Positions 42,811 through 51,868 of a stretch of 64,000 nt of DNA are shown piece after piece. The notes under the pieces were generated by a model. The model was not told where the DNA came from. It made no database searches and was given only the letters and a program-made list of their open reading frames with translations. The DNA comes from an uncultured Massilia sp. (lineage in GTDB: Bacteria; Pseudomonadota; Gammaproteobacteria; Burkholderiales; Burkholderiaceae_D): the NCBI RefSeq assembly GCF_913773735.1, contig NZ_CAJYEB010000043.1, positions 1 through 64,000 of the forward strand, in the 5' to 3' direction. Position numbers and translations under genes: made by a program. Every line of letters starts with the position of its first letter. Position 1 is the stretch's first letter.

Positions 42811-43599
42811 TCAGGCGGCGCGCAGCGCTCCCTTGACGATGCGCACGCGGTCGCCCGTGCGCCAGTGCGGCGCGCTGCGCTGGTGGAACGTGCGCAGCGT
42901 GCCGTCGTCGAGGCGCACGCGGATCTCGTAGCTGGTCGAGGCCTTCATATTGCCTTCGACCTGGTTGCCGACCACGGCGCCGCCGACGGCGCCCGCGACC
43001 GTCGCCAGCTGGCGCCCGTGGCCGCCGCCGACCTGGTTGCCCAGCAGGCCGCCGAGGATGGCGCCGCCGGCCGCGCCGACGCCGCTGCCCTGGGCGCGCT
43101 GGGTGATGGTGCGCACCGATTCGACATTGCCGCAGGTGCCGCACCAGCGCTCGCCGCTCTCCACCGCGGCCGTGCGCACCGGGGCGCTCGCGGCCTTCGG
43201 ATGGCTGGGCGCGGCGGGTTCCACCGGCGCATACTGCGACGGCGTCGCCGGCGCCGGATTCGCATCGCCGGCGCTGGTCGTGCCGAGCGCGGCGGAACCG
43301 CCGTAGGCAGCGCCCGGCGCGGCGTACGCCTGGGCGCCGGCCGGCGCCGGATACTGGGGTGCCGGGACCGCGGCCGGGGCCGGCGGCGCGTAGGCCGGCT
43401 GCACCGGCTGCTGCAGGTTGGCGGCGAGCGCGGCGCGGTCGGCGTCGGTGAGGCGGTCGCGGCTGCTGCCCGATGATGTCGGCAGCCAGCCCATGATGGC
43501 GGCGGTGCCGACGGCGCAGAACAGGATGACCGCGAGCGCGGCGGCGATCAAGAGCGGGTGCTGCCTGCCCCGTGCGGGGGGCGTCTGGTGGGTGTCCAT
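42811..43599 (-). CDS. Glycine-zipper 2TM-domain protein (262 aa)
   Basis: An N-terminal membrane anchor (LLIAAALAVILFCAVGTAAIMG) is followed by a long Pro/Ala-rich linker (about 60-135). The glycine-zipper domain (GAAGGAILGGLLGNQVGGG) and a beta-rich SH3-like tail (RVRLDDGTLRTF, VRIVKGALRAA) follow. The domain is of the 17 kDa surface-antigen type (Rickettsia 17 kDa/OsmB). It is probably an envelope protein. Confidence 0.8.
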   Translation of the reverse strand: MDTHQTPPARGRQHPLLIAAALAVILFCAVGTAAIMGWLPTSSGSSRDRLTDADRAALAANLQQPVQPAYAPPAPAAVPAPQYPAPAGAQAYAAPGAAYGGSAALGTTSAGDANPAPATPSQYAPVEPAAPSHPKAASAPVRTAAVESGERWCGTCGNVESVRTITQRAQGSGVGAAGGAILGGLLGNQVGGGHGRQLATVAGAVGGAVVGNQVEGNMKASTSYEIRVRLDDGTLRTFHQRSAPHWRTGDRVRIVKGALRAA

Positions 43600-43807
43600 G
43601 GTGTCGTCCTTTGTCGTTGTCGGTGGCGCGTATGCGGTCTCGGCATTGTCCCCAGCAACAACACCACGTTCCGTGCGTCACCGTACATACTTCCCTTAGC
43701 ACGACCATTACGCTGACTGAAAGTTGTTTGCAAATGTAAGCGGCGCGCCGGACCGGCCGCCGCCTTTCCGCCCATAGCCGAACATGAAGTCCAACCGCGA
43801 GGGTCCG

Positions 43808-44539
43808 ATGAATTTTGCCGCAGCGCCGCTGGCCGTCGAACACAACGCCAACCTGCTGCTGGCGGCGCTTCCGTCCGAGGAAATGGCACGCCTCCTGCCC
43901 GCGCTCGACCGGGTGGAGGTGGACACCGGCGACGTGCTGTGCGAGCCGGACGATCCGATCCGCTACGTCTATTTTCCGAGCGATTGCCTGATCTCGCTGA
44001 TGGCCGTGGCCGAGGGCCGCATGACGCTCGAAGTCGGCCAGGTGGGGCGCGAAGGCATGCTGGGCGCCACCGTCGCGCTCGGCCACGACACCACGCAGGT
44101 GCGCGCCGTCGTGCAGCGCGCCGGCAGCGCCAGCCGCGTCGAGACGGCGCGCCTGCGCGCCGTGTTCGCGCACAGCCCGGTGCTGCAGCGCGTGCTGTAC
44201 CGCTACACCGACGCGCTGCTGGCGCAGGCGATCCAGATCGCCGTCTGCAGCCGCTACCACGTGCTGGAGGCGCGCCTGGCGCGCTCGCTGCTGGTCACGC
44301 GCGATCGCCTGCAATCCGACAAGTTCCACCTGACCCACGAATTCCTCGCGCATGCCCTGGGCGTGCGCCGCGTGGGCGTTACCAAGGCCGCCAGCGCCCT
44401 GCAGCAGCAGGGGCTGATCATCTACAGCCGCGGCAACATCGAAATCCTCGATCCGGACGGCCTGGCCGCCGCATCGTGCACCTGCTACGAGATCGTGCGC
44501 GAGGCCGGCGCGGGCGCGATGGCGCCGCTGCTCGCCTGA
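43808..44539 (+). CDS. Crp/Fnr-family transcriptional regulator
   Basis: A 243-residue protein. The cyclic-nucleotide-binding type domain (VDTGDVLCEPDDPIRYVYFP) is followed by a C-terminal winged-helix (THEFLAHALGVRRVGVTKAA). No Fnr-type Cys cluster is seen. Start ATG at 43808 has GAGGG upstream and is preferred over 43784. It may control the facing envelope genes. Confidence 0.88.
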   Translation: MNFAAAPLAVEHNANLLLAALPSEEMARLLPALDRVEVDTGDVLCEPDDPIRYVYFPSDCLISLMAVAEGRMTLEVGQVGREGMLGATVALGHDTTQVRAVVQRAGSASRVETARLRAVFAHSPVLQRVLYRYTDALLAQAIQIAVCSRYHVLEARLARSLLVTRDRLQSDKFHLTHEFLAHALGVRRVGVTKAASALQQQGLIIYSRGNIEILDPDGLAAASCTCYEIVREAGAGAMAPLLA

Positions 44540-44571
44540 GCGGCGCGGGCCGGCGAACGGCGGGCCGCCGA

Positions 44572-44683
44572 CGACAACGCGCGGACGACAACGAGCGGAA
44601 GTCAACGCCCGGACCGCAACGCCCAACCGACAACACGCAAACGACAACGCGCAAACGGCAACACGTAAACGACAACGCCCCCG
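44572..44683. repeat. 14-bp tandem repeat, eight degenerate units
   Basis: Units of exactly 14 bp, about CGACAACGCGCAAA, run from 44572 to 44683. Examples are CGACAACGCGCGGA, CGACAACGAGCGGA and CGACAACACGCAAA. They are contiguous without spacers. It lies between the crp-like stop and the next gene. Confidence 0.85.
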
Positions 44684-44774
44684 CGCAAGCGAGGGCCCAA
44701 TTTTGTTCGCGCATCGCTGCGCAAGCAAACCCGGGCCCCCGCCTGCGCGGGGGCGAGCGCACGGAGGGCGCCGC

Positions 44775-44996
44775 TTAGTTGGTGGTCTTGACCTGGTTGC
44801 CGATCACGCCGCCCACTGCCGCGCCGCCGACGGTGCCGACAGCGCTGCCGCCGGTGATGACGCCGCCCAGCACGGCGCCTGCGCCGGCGCCGACGGCGGT
44901 GTTACGGTCCTGCTGCGACATGCCGGCGCAGCCGGTCAGGCCCAGGGCGACGGTTGCCAGCGATGCGGTCACGATGATTTGCTTGATGGTTTTCAT
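44775..44996 (-). CDS. Glycine-zipper lipoprotein (OsmB-like, 73 aa)
   Basis: The lipobox (LTGC) ends a signal peptide at about residue 23. The mature part is almost entirely a glycine-zipper: NTAVGAGAGAVLGGVITGGS and VGGAAVGGVIGNQ. OsmB-type lipoproteins respond to osmotic stress in E. coli. The length is that of the family. Confidence 0.85.
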   Translation of the reverse strand: MKTIKQIIVTASLATVALGLTGCAGMSQQDRNTAVGAGAGAVLGGVITGGSAVGTVGGAAVGGVIGNQVKTTN

Positions 44997-45032
44997 GATG
45001 GATCTCCTTGTGATGGGGGTTGTTTCTGCCTC

Positions 45033-45326
45033 TTACCTCAGGCGCAGGTCATTCCTGACCGACTGCACGCCTTTTACCGTACGGGCGGCCGCGGCTGCGG
45101 TCGCCACGTCCTCGGCCGAGCTGACGAATCCGCTCAACCGGACGATTCCTTCCGCCGTGTCGACCTCGATGTCGTTGGACGCCAGCTGCGCGTCCGCCGC
45201 CACCGCCGCCTTCACGCCCGCGGTGATCGCCGCGTCGTCGATGGCCGGGGCGGGCGCACTGGAAGCGCATCCTGCAACCATCGCCAGCGCTGCCAGCCAT
45301 GCCGCGGTCTTGCCGAATCGATTCAT
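45033..45326 (-). CDS. BON-domain lipoprotein (97 aa)
   Basis: A lipobox signal (LAMVAGC) precedes one BON domain (AAVAADAQLASNDIEVDTAE, GIVRLSGFVSSAED, VKGVQSVRNDLRL). BON domains bind phospholipid membranes, as in OsmY. A second BON protein occurs at 52541-52855. Start ATG at 45326 was chosen for the signal. Confidence 0.87.
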   Translation of the reverse strand: MNRFGKTAAWLAALAMVAGCASSAPAPAIDDAAITAGVKAAVAADAQLASNDIEVDTAEGIVRLSGFVSSAEDVATAAAAARTVKGVQSVRNDLRLR

Positions 45327-45554
45327 TGCCTTGCCTCGTTGCTGCCTCGTTTGCTCATGCTTGCCGGAAGGACCGGCATGTGTCACAGGCTACCGGTTCG
45401 CGCCGGCAAGGTCTGTACGACAAATAACACTGGCGCACGCGGCTGGTCAGGCGGGCGCCGCGCCACGGGGCGGCGCGTCTCCCGGCGCGCAGGGCGGCGG
45501 ATGGCGCCGCCCGCGCGCACGGTGGCGTACCAACGCCGGCAGCCGCGCACATGC

Positions 45555-47606
45555 CTAGCGCTTGGCGCTCTTGCCCGGCGGCGGCGCCTGCGGCTTGGCG
45601 CCGGCGCGGGCGAGCAGGGCGGCGCAGGGGCTGTCCTCGCCGGGACCGGTGTTGATCAGCGGCAGCAGCGCAGCCACCGGCGCGGCCACCACGGCCAGCG
45701 CCGCCGCGGCGCCGCCCTTGATCGCCAGTACCTTCTTGTCGAGCGACAGGTCCGGATCCTTGAACGTGCCGCGCACGTAGAACGGCGTGCGCAGCGTGAA
45801 CAGGCGCAGCGCCTTCGTTTCCGGCTTGATGCGCAGGTCCATGTGCTCGTTCGACATATTCACCCAGCCATTGATGTCGACGATGGCCTCCTCGGTGTCG
45901 AGCACGAACGTGCGCGTGCTGGCCACGCCGTTCTTCACGCCGAGGTCCGCGGCCAGGCAGTTCAGTTGCACCGGCTTGTCGCCGAACAGCTTGGTGATGA
46001 TGATGTTGCCCACGTTCAGGCCGGCCTCCTCGAGCAGCAGCTTGCTCACCACGCCCTGGCTCACCAGGCCCTTCACCTCGCCGTTCGAGTTGGCCAGCAT
46101 GGCGCCGACCGAGTCGCCGGTGGCGGTCAGCTTGGTCTGGCCGTAGATCTCGCCGACCGTCGCTTGCATCTTCTCGATGGCCGGGAACAGCTGCTTGATC
46201 TTGACGTGGCGCGCGGTGGCGTCGAGCGAGGCCTTGATCGGCGTGCCGCCGCCGGCGCTGCCGTCGAGCTTGATGTTCGAATTGACGGTGCCGCCGGCCA
46301 GCGCGAAGTTCAGCGGATCGAGCGTCAGCACGCCGTTCTTCATGACGATATGGGTGGATACCTTGCTGATCGGCAGGTCGGCATCCTTGACGATGCGGTC
46401 GGCCGCGTACTTGACGTCGGCGTCGATCGTCTTCCACTTGTCGGTGTTGAACTTCTCGACCGGCAGTGCCTTGCTGGCCGGCTGCACCGCCGCCACGCCG
46501 CGCGCGCGCTTGCTGGCGTTGGAGTCGGCGCCGACCACCGGACCCAGGTCGGCGAAGCGCAGCTGGCGCGAGCGCACGTCGCCGCTCAGCTTGTTGCGCG
46601 GCCGCGCGGTGGCGAATTCGAGACGGCCGGCGATGTCGGACTCGCCGACCCTGCCGGTGAACTTGTCGTAGACCCAGCGCGCATTCTCGCCGTCGCGCCG
46701 TCCGGTCAGGTGGCCTTCGGTGGAGAACGCGTGGGTTTCCGGCAGCAGCACGCCGGTGAAGGCGTACAGGCGCGCCATCGAGGGGGCGGCCAGCTTCAGC
46801 TGCAGGTCGACGCCGCCGAACTGCGCCGGACGGATGAGGGTGCCCTCGATGGCCACGCGGCTGTCTTTCGAGCGCACGTCGGCCTGCACGGGGAAGGGCG
46901 TGTCCTGGTCCTTCAGCGACAGCACGGCGCCGGTCTTGCCGCCGCCGGTGACGGGCGCGCCGTTGTAGTCGCCGTGCACCTTGAAGGCGATGCCGTAGGT
47001 CGGATCGTTGGCGATGGTCTCGACGTCGGCCGTGATGTCGGCCTTGGTGACGGCGTCCTGCAGGCGGATCGTGCCGCGGTTCAGGACCACGCGGTCGAGG
47101 TCCAGCTCCCACTTCGACTCCTTGTCCTTGCGCCGGTAGGCCCAGTTGTAGTGTTCGGGATCGGTGCGCAGCAGGTCCACGCGCGGGCCGTCGACGCGCA
47201 CCACGGGCACGTGGATGCGGTGCCCCAGCAGCGCGAACGGGTCGAGCGAGAACGAGAACTGGCGCACGCTGGCGGTGTCGCCGGCGGGCAGGCCGGCCGG
47301 ATTGCCGACGTGGGTGTCGTCGGCGTACAGGTGCGGCCAGGGGATGTGGTCGCGCCAGGTACGCTGGCCGGCCGGCATGCTGGCGGCCGGGCGTTCCCAG
47401 TGCACGGCCAGGTTGCCGCGGATCGCGAACGGGCGTTCGATGGCTTCGCTGACCTTGGCGTTGAGCCACGGCTTGGCGCGATTCCAGTCGAAGGTGAGCA
47501 GGATGATGATGGCGATGGCCAGGATCGCCACCAGCACGCCGACGATGCCGAGCGTGATCTTCAGCGGGCGCGCCATGTGCCGGCCCGGCTTGGTTGTTGT
47601 CGTCAT
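45555..47606 (-). CDS. AsmA-family protein
   Basis: A 683-residue inner-membrane anchored protein. After an N-terminal helix (LGIVGVLVAILAIAIIILLTF, about 19-39), the repeating beta-sheet region includes RPFAIRGNLAVHWERP near the start and a C-terminal LRIKPETKALRLFTLRTPF. AsmA-type proteins form periplasmic bridges involved in lipid transport and outer-membrane assembly. It faces the DUF4398 gene. Confidence 0.88.
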   Translation of the reverse strand: MTTTTKPGRHMARPLKITLGIVGVLVAILAIAIIILLTFDWNRAKPWLNAKVSEAIERPFAIRGNLAVHWERPAASMPAGQRTWRDHIPWPHLYADDTHVGNPAGLPAGDTASVRQFSFSLDPFALLGHRIHVPVVRVDGPRVDLLRTDPEHYNWAYRRKDKESKWELDLDRVVLNRGTIRLQDAVTKADITADVETIANDPTYGIAFKVHGDYNGAPVTGGGKTGAVLSLKDQDTPFPVQADVRSKDSRVAIEGTLIRPAQFGGVDLQLKLAAPSMARLYAFTGVLLPETHAFSTEGHLTGRRDGENARWVYDKFTGRVGESDIAGRLEFATARPRNKLSGDVRSRQLRFADLGPVVGADSNASKRARGVAAVQPASKALPVEKFNTDKWKTIDADVKYAADRIVKDADLPISKVSTHIVMKNGVLTLDPLNFALAGGTVNSNIKLDGSAGGGTPIKASLDATARHVKIKQLFPAIEKMQATVGEIYGQTKLTATGDSVGAMLANSNGEVKGLVSQGVVSKLLLEEAGLNVGNIIITKLFGDKPVQLNCLAADLGVKNGVASTRTFVLDTEEAIVDINGWVNMSNEHMDLRIKPETKALRLFTLRTPFYVRGTFKDPDLSLDKKVLAIKGGAAAALAVVAAPVAALLPLINTGPGEDSPCAALLARAGAKPQAPPPGKSAKR

Positions 47607-47795
47607 TGGCCTTCCTCGGTCGGGAGCGGTGTTTATTCCAGATTAACGGAAAGGCCGGGTCATCAATGTGCGGTGCCGCACCGTGGGCCGGCCGGGCTTG
47701 CGGCGGCGCAGCGCGTATGTGCGGCAGCGAACCGATCACGGCAGGCAAGAGGGTTATAACGTTACCAACACATTCCCAAGACCCGGAGAACAACA

Positions 47796-48191
47796 ATGGA
47801 CAAGCACACGATCTCCCTGCCGCTGCCGGCGCGCGCCGCCCTGGTGGCTGCCCTGCTGACGCTGGCCGCCTGCGCCAGCCCCGAGAAGACCCCGGCCACC
47901 GCGGCCGTCGCCGTCTCGCACAATGCCGTCGAGAACGCGGTGTCGGCGGGCGCGCCCGAGCTGGCGCCCCAGGAAATCAACGCGGCGCGCGAAAAGATGA
48001 TGCGCGCCAACCAGGCGCTGGCCGCCAAGGACTACAAGACGGCGCGCGAACTCGCCGTGCAGGCCCAGGCCGACGCCAAGCTGGCGCAGAGCAAGGCGGC
48101 ATCGGCGAAGGCCACGGCCGCCGCCGACGCGCTCAACGAAGACCTGCGCGTGCTGCGCCAGGAAGTCGACCGCGCCAATTCGGGACAGTAA
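47796..48191 (+). CDS. DUF4398-domain lipoprotein (131 aa)
   Basis: A lipobox (LAAC) at about residue 26 is followed by an Ala-rich helical domain (APQEINAAREKMMRANQALA, DYKTARELAVQAQADAKLA) of the DUF4398 type. The next gene has the same domain fused to OmpA, so the pair probably works in one complex. It is likely on the outer membrane inner face. Confidence 0.83.
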   Translation: MDKHTISLPLPARAALVAALLTLAACASPEKTPATAAVAVSHNAVENAVSAGAPELAPQEINAAREKMMRANQALAAKDYKTARELAVQAQADAKLAQSKAASAKATAAADALNEDLRVLRQEVDRANSGQ

Positions 48192-48270
48192 GCCCGCATC
48201 CTTCAGTCGCATTCGCCAACAAGAACCGCGCCGTACCAGGCGCGCCCATGCAGAACAGAAAGGAAGCACC

Positions 48271-49194
48271 ATGAAAGCGTACTTCAAGAAGTCGACCACC
48301 GCGATCGCCTCGTCGCTCATGCTCGCCGGCGTCCTGTCGCTGACGGCCTGCAGCACCACCCCGACCACCACGCCGACGCTGGACGAGGCGCGCGCCGACT
48401 TCGTCGCCGCCAACAACAATCCGCAGGTCGCGTCGTATGCGCCGATGGAATTCCGCCAGGCCGGCGAGGCGCTCGACCGCGCCAACCAGGCCGCCGCCCA
48501 GCGCGAGAGCCTGGACACGATCGACCGCCTGGCCTACGTGGCCAAGCAGCGCATCGCCACCGCCCAGGAAGTGGCCAAGGCCAAGGGCGCCGAAGCCGAG
48601 ATCGCCAACGCCAGCCGCGAGCGCGACCGCGTGCAGCTGGAAGCGCGCACCGCCGAGGCCGAGCGCGCCAAGCGCGATGCCGCCGCCGCCCAGGCCCAGG
48701 CCGCCGATGCCCGGATGCAGGCCCAGGCCGCGCAGGCCCAGGCGGCCCAGCTGGCCGAGCGGTCGTCGCGCCTGGAGGCGCTGCTGGTCGAGCTGCATGC
48801 GCAGAAGACCGAGCGCGGCATGGTCGTGACGATCGGCGACGTGCTGTTCGCCACCGACCGCGCCGAGCTGACCCCGAACGGCATGGCGACCGTGCGCAAA
48901 TTGGCCGAGGTCATGATGCAGAACCCGGACCGCTCCGTGCTGGTCGAAGGATTCACCGACAGCACCGGCAGCGCATCCCACAACAAGGACCTGTCCGAGC
49001 GCCGCGCGGCGTCCGTGGCCCAGGCCCTGACCAGCCTCGGCGTGCCGCGCCAGCGCGTGGACATGCGCGGCTACGGCGAAGCGTACCCGGTCGCCGGCAA
49101 CGACACGGCGGCCAACCGCCAGCTGAACCGTCGCGTCGAAATCGTGCTGTCGAACGATGGCGCGGCGATCCCGCCGCGTGCGGCGCAGCGCTGA
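48271..49194 (+). CDS. DUF4398-OmpA fusion lipoprotein
   Basis: A 307-residue protein. The lipobox (LTAC) is followed by DUF4398 helices (APMEFRQAGEALDRANQAAA), a long Ala/Glu/Gln coiled coil (about 90-170), and a C-terminal OmpA domain (LFATDRAELTPNGMATVR, GFTDSTGSASHNKDLSERRA, NRRVEIVLSN). The coiled coil can span the periplasm, with the OmpA end on peptidoglycan. A GAAAGGAAG ribosome site precedes it. Confidence 0.9.
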   Translation: MKAYFKKSTTAIASSLMLAGVLSLTACSTTPTTTPTLDEARADFVAANNNPQVASYAPMEFRQAGEALDRANQAAAQRESLDTIDRLAYVAKQRIATAQEVAKAKGAEAEIANASRERDRVQLEARTAEAERAKRDAAAAQAQAADARMQAQAAQAQAAQLAERSSRLEALLVELHAQKTERGMVVTIGDVLFATDRAELTPNGMATVRKLAEVMMQNPDRSVLVEGFTDSTGSASHNKDLSERRAASVAQALTSLGVPRQRVDMRGYGEAYPVAGNDTAANRQLNRRVEIVLSNDGAAIPPRAAQR

Positions 49195-49234
49195 TTTTTG
49201 TTTTTGACCCCCACAAGGAAGGAAAGGTTTTATC

Positions 49235-49771
49235 ATGGAACAGAACGCATCGAATCTGGCGCATGGCTTCGACATCCAGGAGATCCGCCGCGCCGCGGCC
49301 AACCTCGAGGACGGCGCCGTCACCGAGGGCTACGCGGCCGACCGCGAGGCGGTCGTCGCCATGCTCAACGCGGCACTGGCTACCGAGCTGCTGTGCGTGC
49401 TGCGCTACAAGCGCCACTACTACACCGTGAGCGGCCCGAACACCGGCCACATCAAGGATGAGTTCCTCGAGCATGCCCAGCAGGAGCAGGACCACGCCGA
49501 CCGCATCGCCGAGCGCATCGTCCAGCTGAACGGCTCGCCCAACTTCAACCCGGCCACGCTGACCCAGCGCAGCCACGCCGAGTACGACGATTCCGAGGAC
49601 GTGCAGGCGATGATCCGCGCCGACCTGATCGCCGAGCGCGTCGCCATCGAGTCCTACCGCCAGATGATCGCCGCCATCGGCGACAAGGACCCGACCACCA
49701 AGAACATGCTCATCGAGATCCTCGCCACCGAAGAGGAACACGCCGACGACATGCGCGACCTGCTGGCCTGA
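49235..49771 (+). CDS. Ferritin-like (bacterioferritin-family) protein
   Basis: A four-helix di-iron protein of 178 residues. Candidate ligands lie in AALATELLCVLRYKRHYY, FLEHAQQEQDHADRIAERI, LIAERVAIESYRQMI and EILATEEEHADDM. It is of the stand-alone bacterioferritin/Dps-like type annotated in envelope-stress clusters. It may store iron or detoxify peroxide. It lies 40 bp after the OmpA-type gene and likely shares the transcript. Confidence 0.87.
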   Translation: MEQNASNLAHGFDIQEIRRAAANLEDGAVTEGYAADREAVVAMLNAALATELLCVLRYKRHYYTVSGPNTGHIKDEFLEHAQQEQDHADRIAERIVQLNGSPNFNPATLTQRSHAEYDDSEDVQAMIRADLIAERVAIESYRQMIAAIGDKDPTTKNMLIEILATEEEHADDMRDLLA

Positions 49772-49820
49772 GCCGGCGGCCGTCCATCCCTCACATTCAC
49801 ACCAAGACAAGGAGTACATC

Positions 49821-50180
49821 ATGCTCGAATCCATCCGTGCCAATGCCAATGCGGCCCGCGCCAACGCCAACGCCGCTTCCGTGAACGGCAGCCTGGACGA
49901 CGCCACCGGCGACGTCAAGGCGCTGGTCCGCGACGCCCAGTCGCTGCTGACCGCCGCCGCCGCCCTGACCGGCAACAAGGCCGACGAGCTGCGCGAGCGC
50001 GGCATGCAGATGCTGGACGTTGCCCTGGGCAAGGCCGGCAAGTACCAGGACCAGGCCGTCGTCAAGGGCAAGGAACTGGCCCACACTGCCGATGTCTACG
50101 TGAAGGACAATCCGTGGCGCACGGTGGCCGTCGCGGCCGGTGTCGGTCTGCTGCTGGGTGTCGTACTGGGCCGTAAATAA
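49821..50180 (+). CDS. DUF883/ElaB-YqjD-like ribosome-associated membrane protein
   Basis: A 119-residue protein with a polar helical N-terminus (LVRDAQSLLTAAAALTG) and one C-terminal helix (VAVAAGVGLLLGVVLGRK). YqjD-type proteins tether ribosomes to the membrane in stationary phase. The next genes resemble yqjE and yqjK, as in E. coli. AAGGAG lies before the start. Confidence 0.83.
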   Translation: MLESIRANANAARANANAASVNGSLDDATGDVKALVRDAQSLLTAAAALTGNKADELRERGMQMLDVALGKAGKYQDQAVVKGKELAHTADVYVKDNPWRTVAVAAGVGLLLGVVLGRK

Positions 50181-50198
50181 TCGCGGTCGGGGGCAGCC

Positions 50199-50585
50199 AT
50201 GGATATCAACGAAGCCCGCGTGCAAAGCCCCGGCCTCCTGGGCGGCATCACCAGCCTCACCAAGAACGTGTTCGGCCTCCTGGTCTCGCGCGTGGAGCTT
50301 GCCGCGCTCGAGCTGACGGAAGTGCGCAACCATGTGATCGAGCTGATCGCCATTTTCGCGGCGGCTGCCCTGTTCACCTGGTTCGCGCTGGCCTACGGCA
50401 CCGCCACCATCGTCGCGCTCGCATGGGAGTCGATGGGATGGAAGATCCTGCTGGTCCTGTTCATCGTGTTCGCCGTGCTCACCCTCGTCCTGGTCATGAA
50501 GGGCCTGTCCATGCTCAAGCAGGGCAAGCTGGCCTTCCCGGAAACGATGAAGGAATTGCGCAACGACCGCGACATGCTGATGTAA
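50199..50585 (+). CDS. YqjE-like membrane protein (holin-superfamily label)
   Basis: A 128-residue protein with two hydrophobic segments (about 46-68 and 80-100). The family is often labelled phage holin (PF07332), but the gene order with DUF883 and the YqjK-like gene shows the YqjE type. No lysis role is implied. It is 18 bp after the previous stop. Confidence 0.82.
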   Translation: MDINEARVQSPGLLGGITSLTKNVFGLLVSRVELAALELTEVRNHVIELIAIFAAAALFTWFALAYGTATIVALAWESMGWKILLVLFIVFAVLTLVLVMKGLSMLKQGKLAFPETMKELRNDRDMLM

Positions 50586-50594
50586 GGAGAAACG

Positions 50595-50972
50595 ATGGAA
50601 AAGACGAGCCACCACGGGCACCATGGTGCCCACGAGGAGCGCAAGCGCGCCTTGCTGCGCGAGGGCGAGTTCTACCGCACGGGCGTGGCCCATGCCCGTG
50701 CCCAGATCAAGCATGCGGCCAAGCCCGAGGTGATGTTTCACTCGGTCATCGACCATGCGACCTGGGCGCTGCGGACCCGGGCCGACGCCCTGTTGCAGCC
50801 CACCGGTACCAGCATCTCGGTGCTGGCCCCGTACGCGCTGACCGTGCTGGGCTTCATCCGCAAGCGCCGCCTCGGCAAGCCGGCGCTGGGCATCGCCGCC
50901 CTGGCCGGCATCGCCGCCCTGGTCCTGCAGCGCAAGCGCGCGCATGCACATGGCCAGGATATGACATACTGA
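50595..50972 (+). CDS. YqjK-like protein (125 aa)
   Basis: The N-terminus is His-rich (MEKTSHHGHHGAHEERKR). A C-terminal hydrophobic segment (GKPALGIAALAGIAALVLQ) ends in a positive tail. It is nine bp after the YqjE-like gene with AAGGAG. Position and layout suggest YqjK, though sequence similarity is weak. Confidence 0.7.
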   Translation: MEKTSHHGHHGAHEERKRALLREGEFYRTGVAHARAQIKHAAKPEVMFHSVIDHATWALRTRADALLQPTGTSISVLAPYALTVLGFIRKRRLGKPALGIAALAGIAALVLQRKRAHAHGQDMTY

Positions 50973-51073
50973 GGGTGACGACGGAATGCATCGCCAGATG
51001 CGTTCCCGCAGGAAGATTCAAGTGCGCGGCGGCAAGCCTGCTGCGCACGCTACACGAATATGGTGGGGCTTGA

Positions 51074-51111
51074 GCGGCGTCGCAATCTACGATTGGACGC
51101 CGTCTTTTTTT
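51074..51111 (+). terminator. Rho-independent terminator of the yqjD-like operon
   Basis: CGGCGTC pairs with GACGCCG over a 14-base loop and is followed by TCTTTTTTT. It lies about 100 bp after the YqjK-like stop. Confidence 0.65.
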
Positions 51112-51157
51112 GTGCGTCGCCGCGCGCGTGCATGCGCCGCGCCCCGGCGGGCCACGC

Positions 51158-51183
51158 AAAAAAGCCGGCACCCGCGTGCCGGC
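51158..51183 (-). terminator. Rho-independent terminator of the glycine-zipper gene
   Basis: On the - strand GCCGGCACGC-GGGTGCCGGC forms a strong hairpin with TTTTTT after it. It lies 30 bp beyond the stop at 51213. Confidence 0.75.
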
Positions 51184-51212
51184 TTGCGCGCCGATCGCGG
51201 CGCTCGCTGCGA

Positions 51213-51677
51213 TCAGTAACGGTAGACGCGGCCGTCGACCACGCGCACGCGGTTACCTACGCGCAAATCGTAGACGCTGTCCTGCACGATGGTGCGGTAC
51301 TCGCCATTGTCCAGACGGACATTGACTGCATACATTTGCTGCCCTTCGGGATTGCGGTTCGCCTCGACGCGGTTGCCGATCGCCGCGCCGGCCACGCCGC
51401 CGGCCACGGTGGCCGCCGTGCGGCCGCCGCCGCTGCCGACCTGGTTGCCGGCCAGCGCGCCGACCAGGCCGCCGACGATGGCGCCGGCGCCGCTGGTGCG
51501 GTTGTCGCCGGTCGTGACCTGGATCGACTCGATGGTGCCGTAGCCCATCGAGGCCGTGTTGTCGTAGCCGCCGCGGTAGCCGTCGCTACCGTAGTACGGC
51601 TGGGAACTATTGCTTGCGCAACCGCCGAGGATTGCACCGGCCGCGACGAGGGCGGCAATCGAACGCATGGCTTTCAT
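51213..51677 (-). CDS. Glycine-zipper 2TM lipoprotein (154 aa)
   Basis: A lipobox (LGGC) follows a short signal. The linker has SQPYYGSDGYRGGYD. The zipper is GAGAIVGGLVGALAGNQVGS. A tail (YAVNVRLDNGEYRTI, RVRVVDGRVYRY) matches the SH3-like end of the 262-residue protein at 42811. The ATG at 51677 is preferred to 51695 for the signal peptide. Confidence 0.87.
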   Translation of the reverse strand: MKAMRSIAALVAAGAILGGCASNSSQPYYGSDGYRGGYDNTASMGYGTIESIQVTTGDNRTSGAGAIVGGLVGALAGNQVGSGGGRTAATVAGGVAGAAIGNRVEANRNPEGQQMYAVNVRLDNGEYRTIVQDSVYDLRVGNRVRVVDGRVYRY

Positions 51678-51868
51678 GACTTGTTCTCCTGGCAAAGATG
51701 TGATGTCCAGATTAAGCAGTCGGGTTGCCAGGGTCTGTGCGATGACGCACCCATTGATAGTGCGTCAAGTCCATGTCCTTACAACACTGCTGTACTGTGT
51801 TCGGCAGCGAACAGAAATTCCCCTTACGGCAGAGTAAAACTACAACTGTCGAGAACAAGGAGAACAAC

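Noticed and set aside
44572..44683. CRISPR array
   Set aside because: The 14-bp units are contiguous, degenerate and without spacers, and no cas genes lie nearby.
44703..47759. A 1,018-codon + strand frame opposite AsmA and neighbours
   Set aside because: It spans several genes on the other strand, is rich in Arg/Ala/Val/Gln typical of antisense GC-rich frames, and matches no family.
50199..50585. Phage holin
   Set aside because: The domain label holds for the superfamily, but the neighbours are yqjD- and yqjK-like genes and no phage gene is near.
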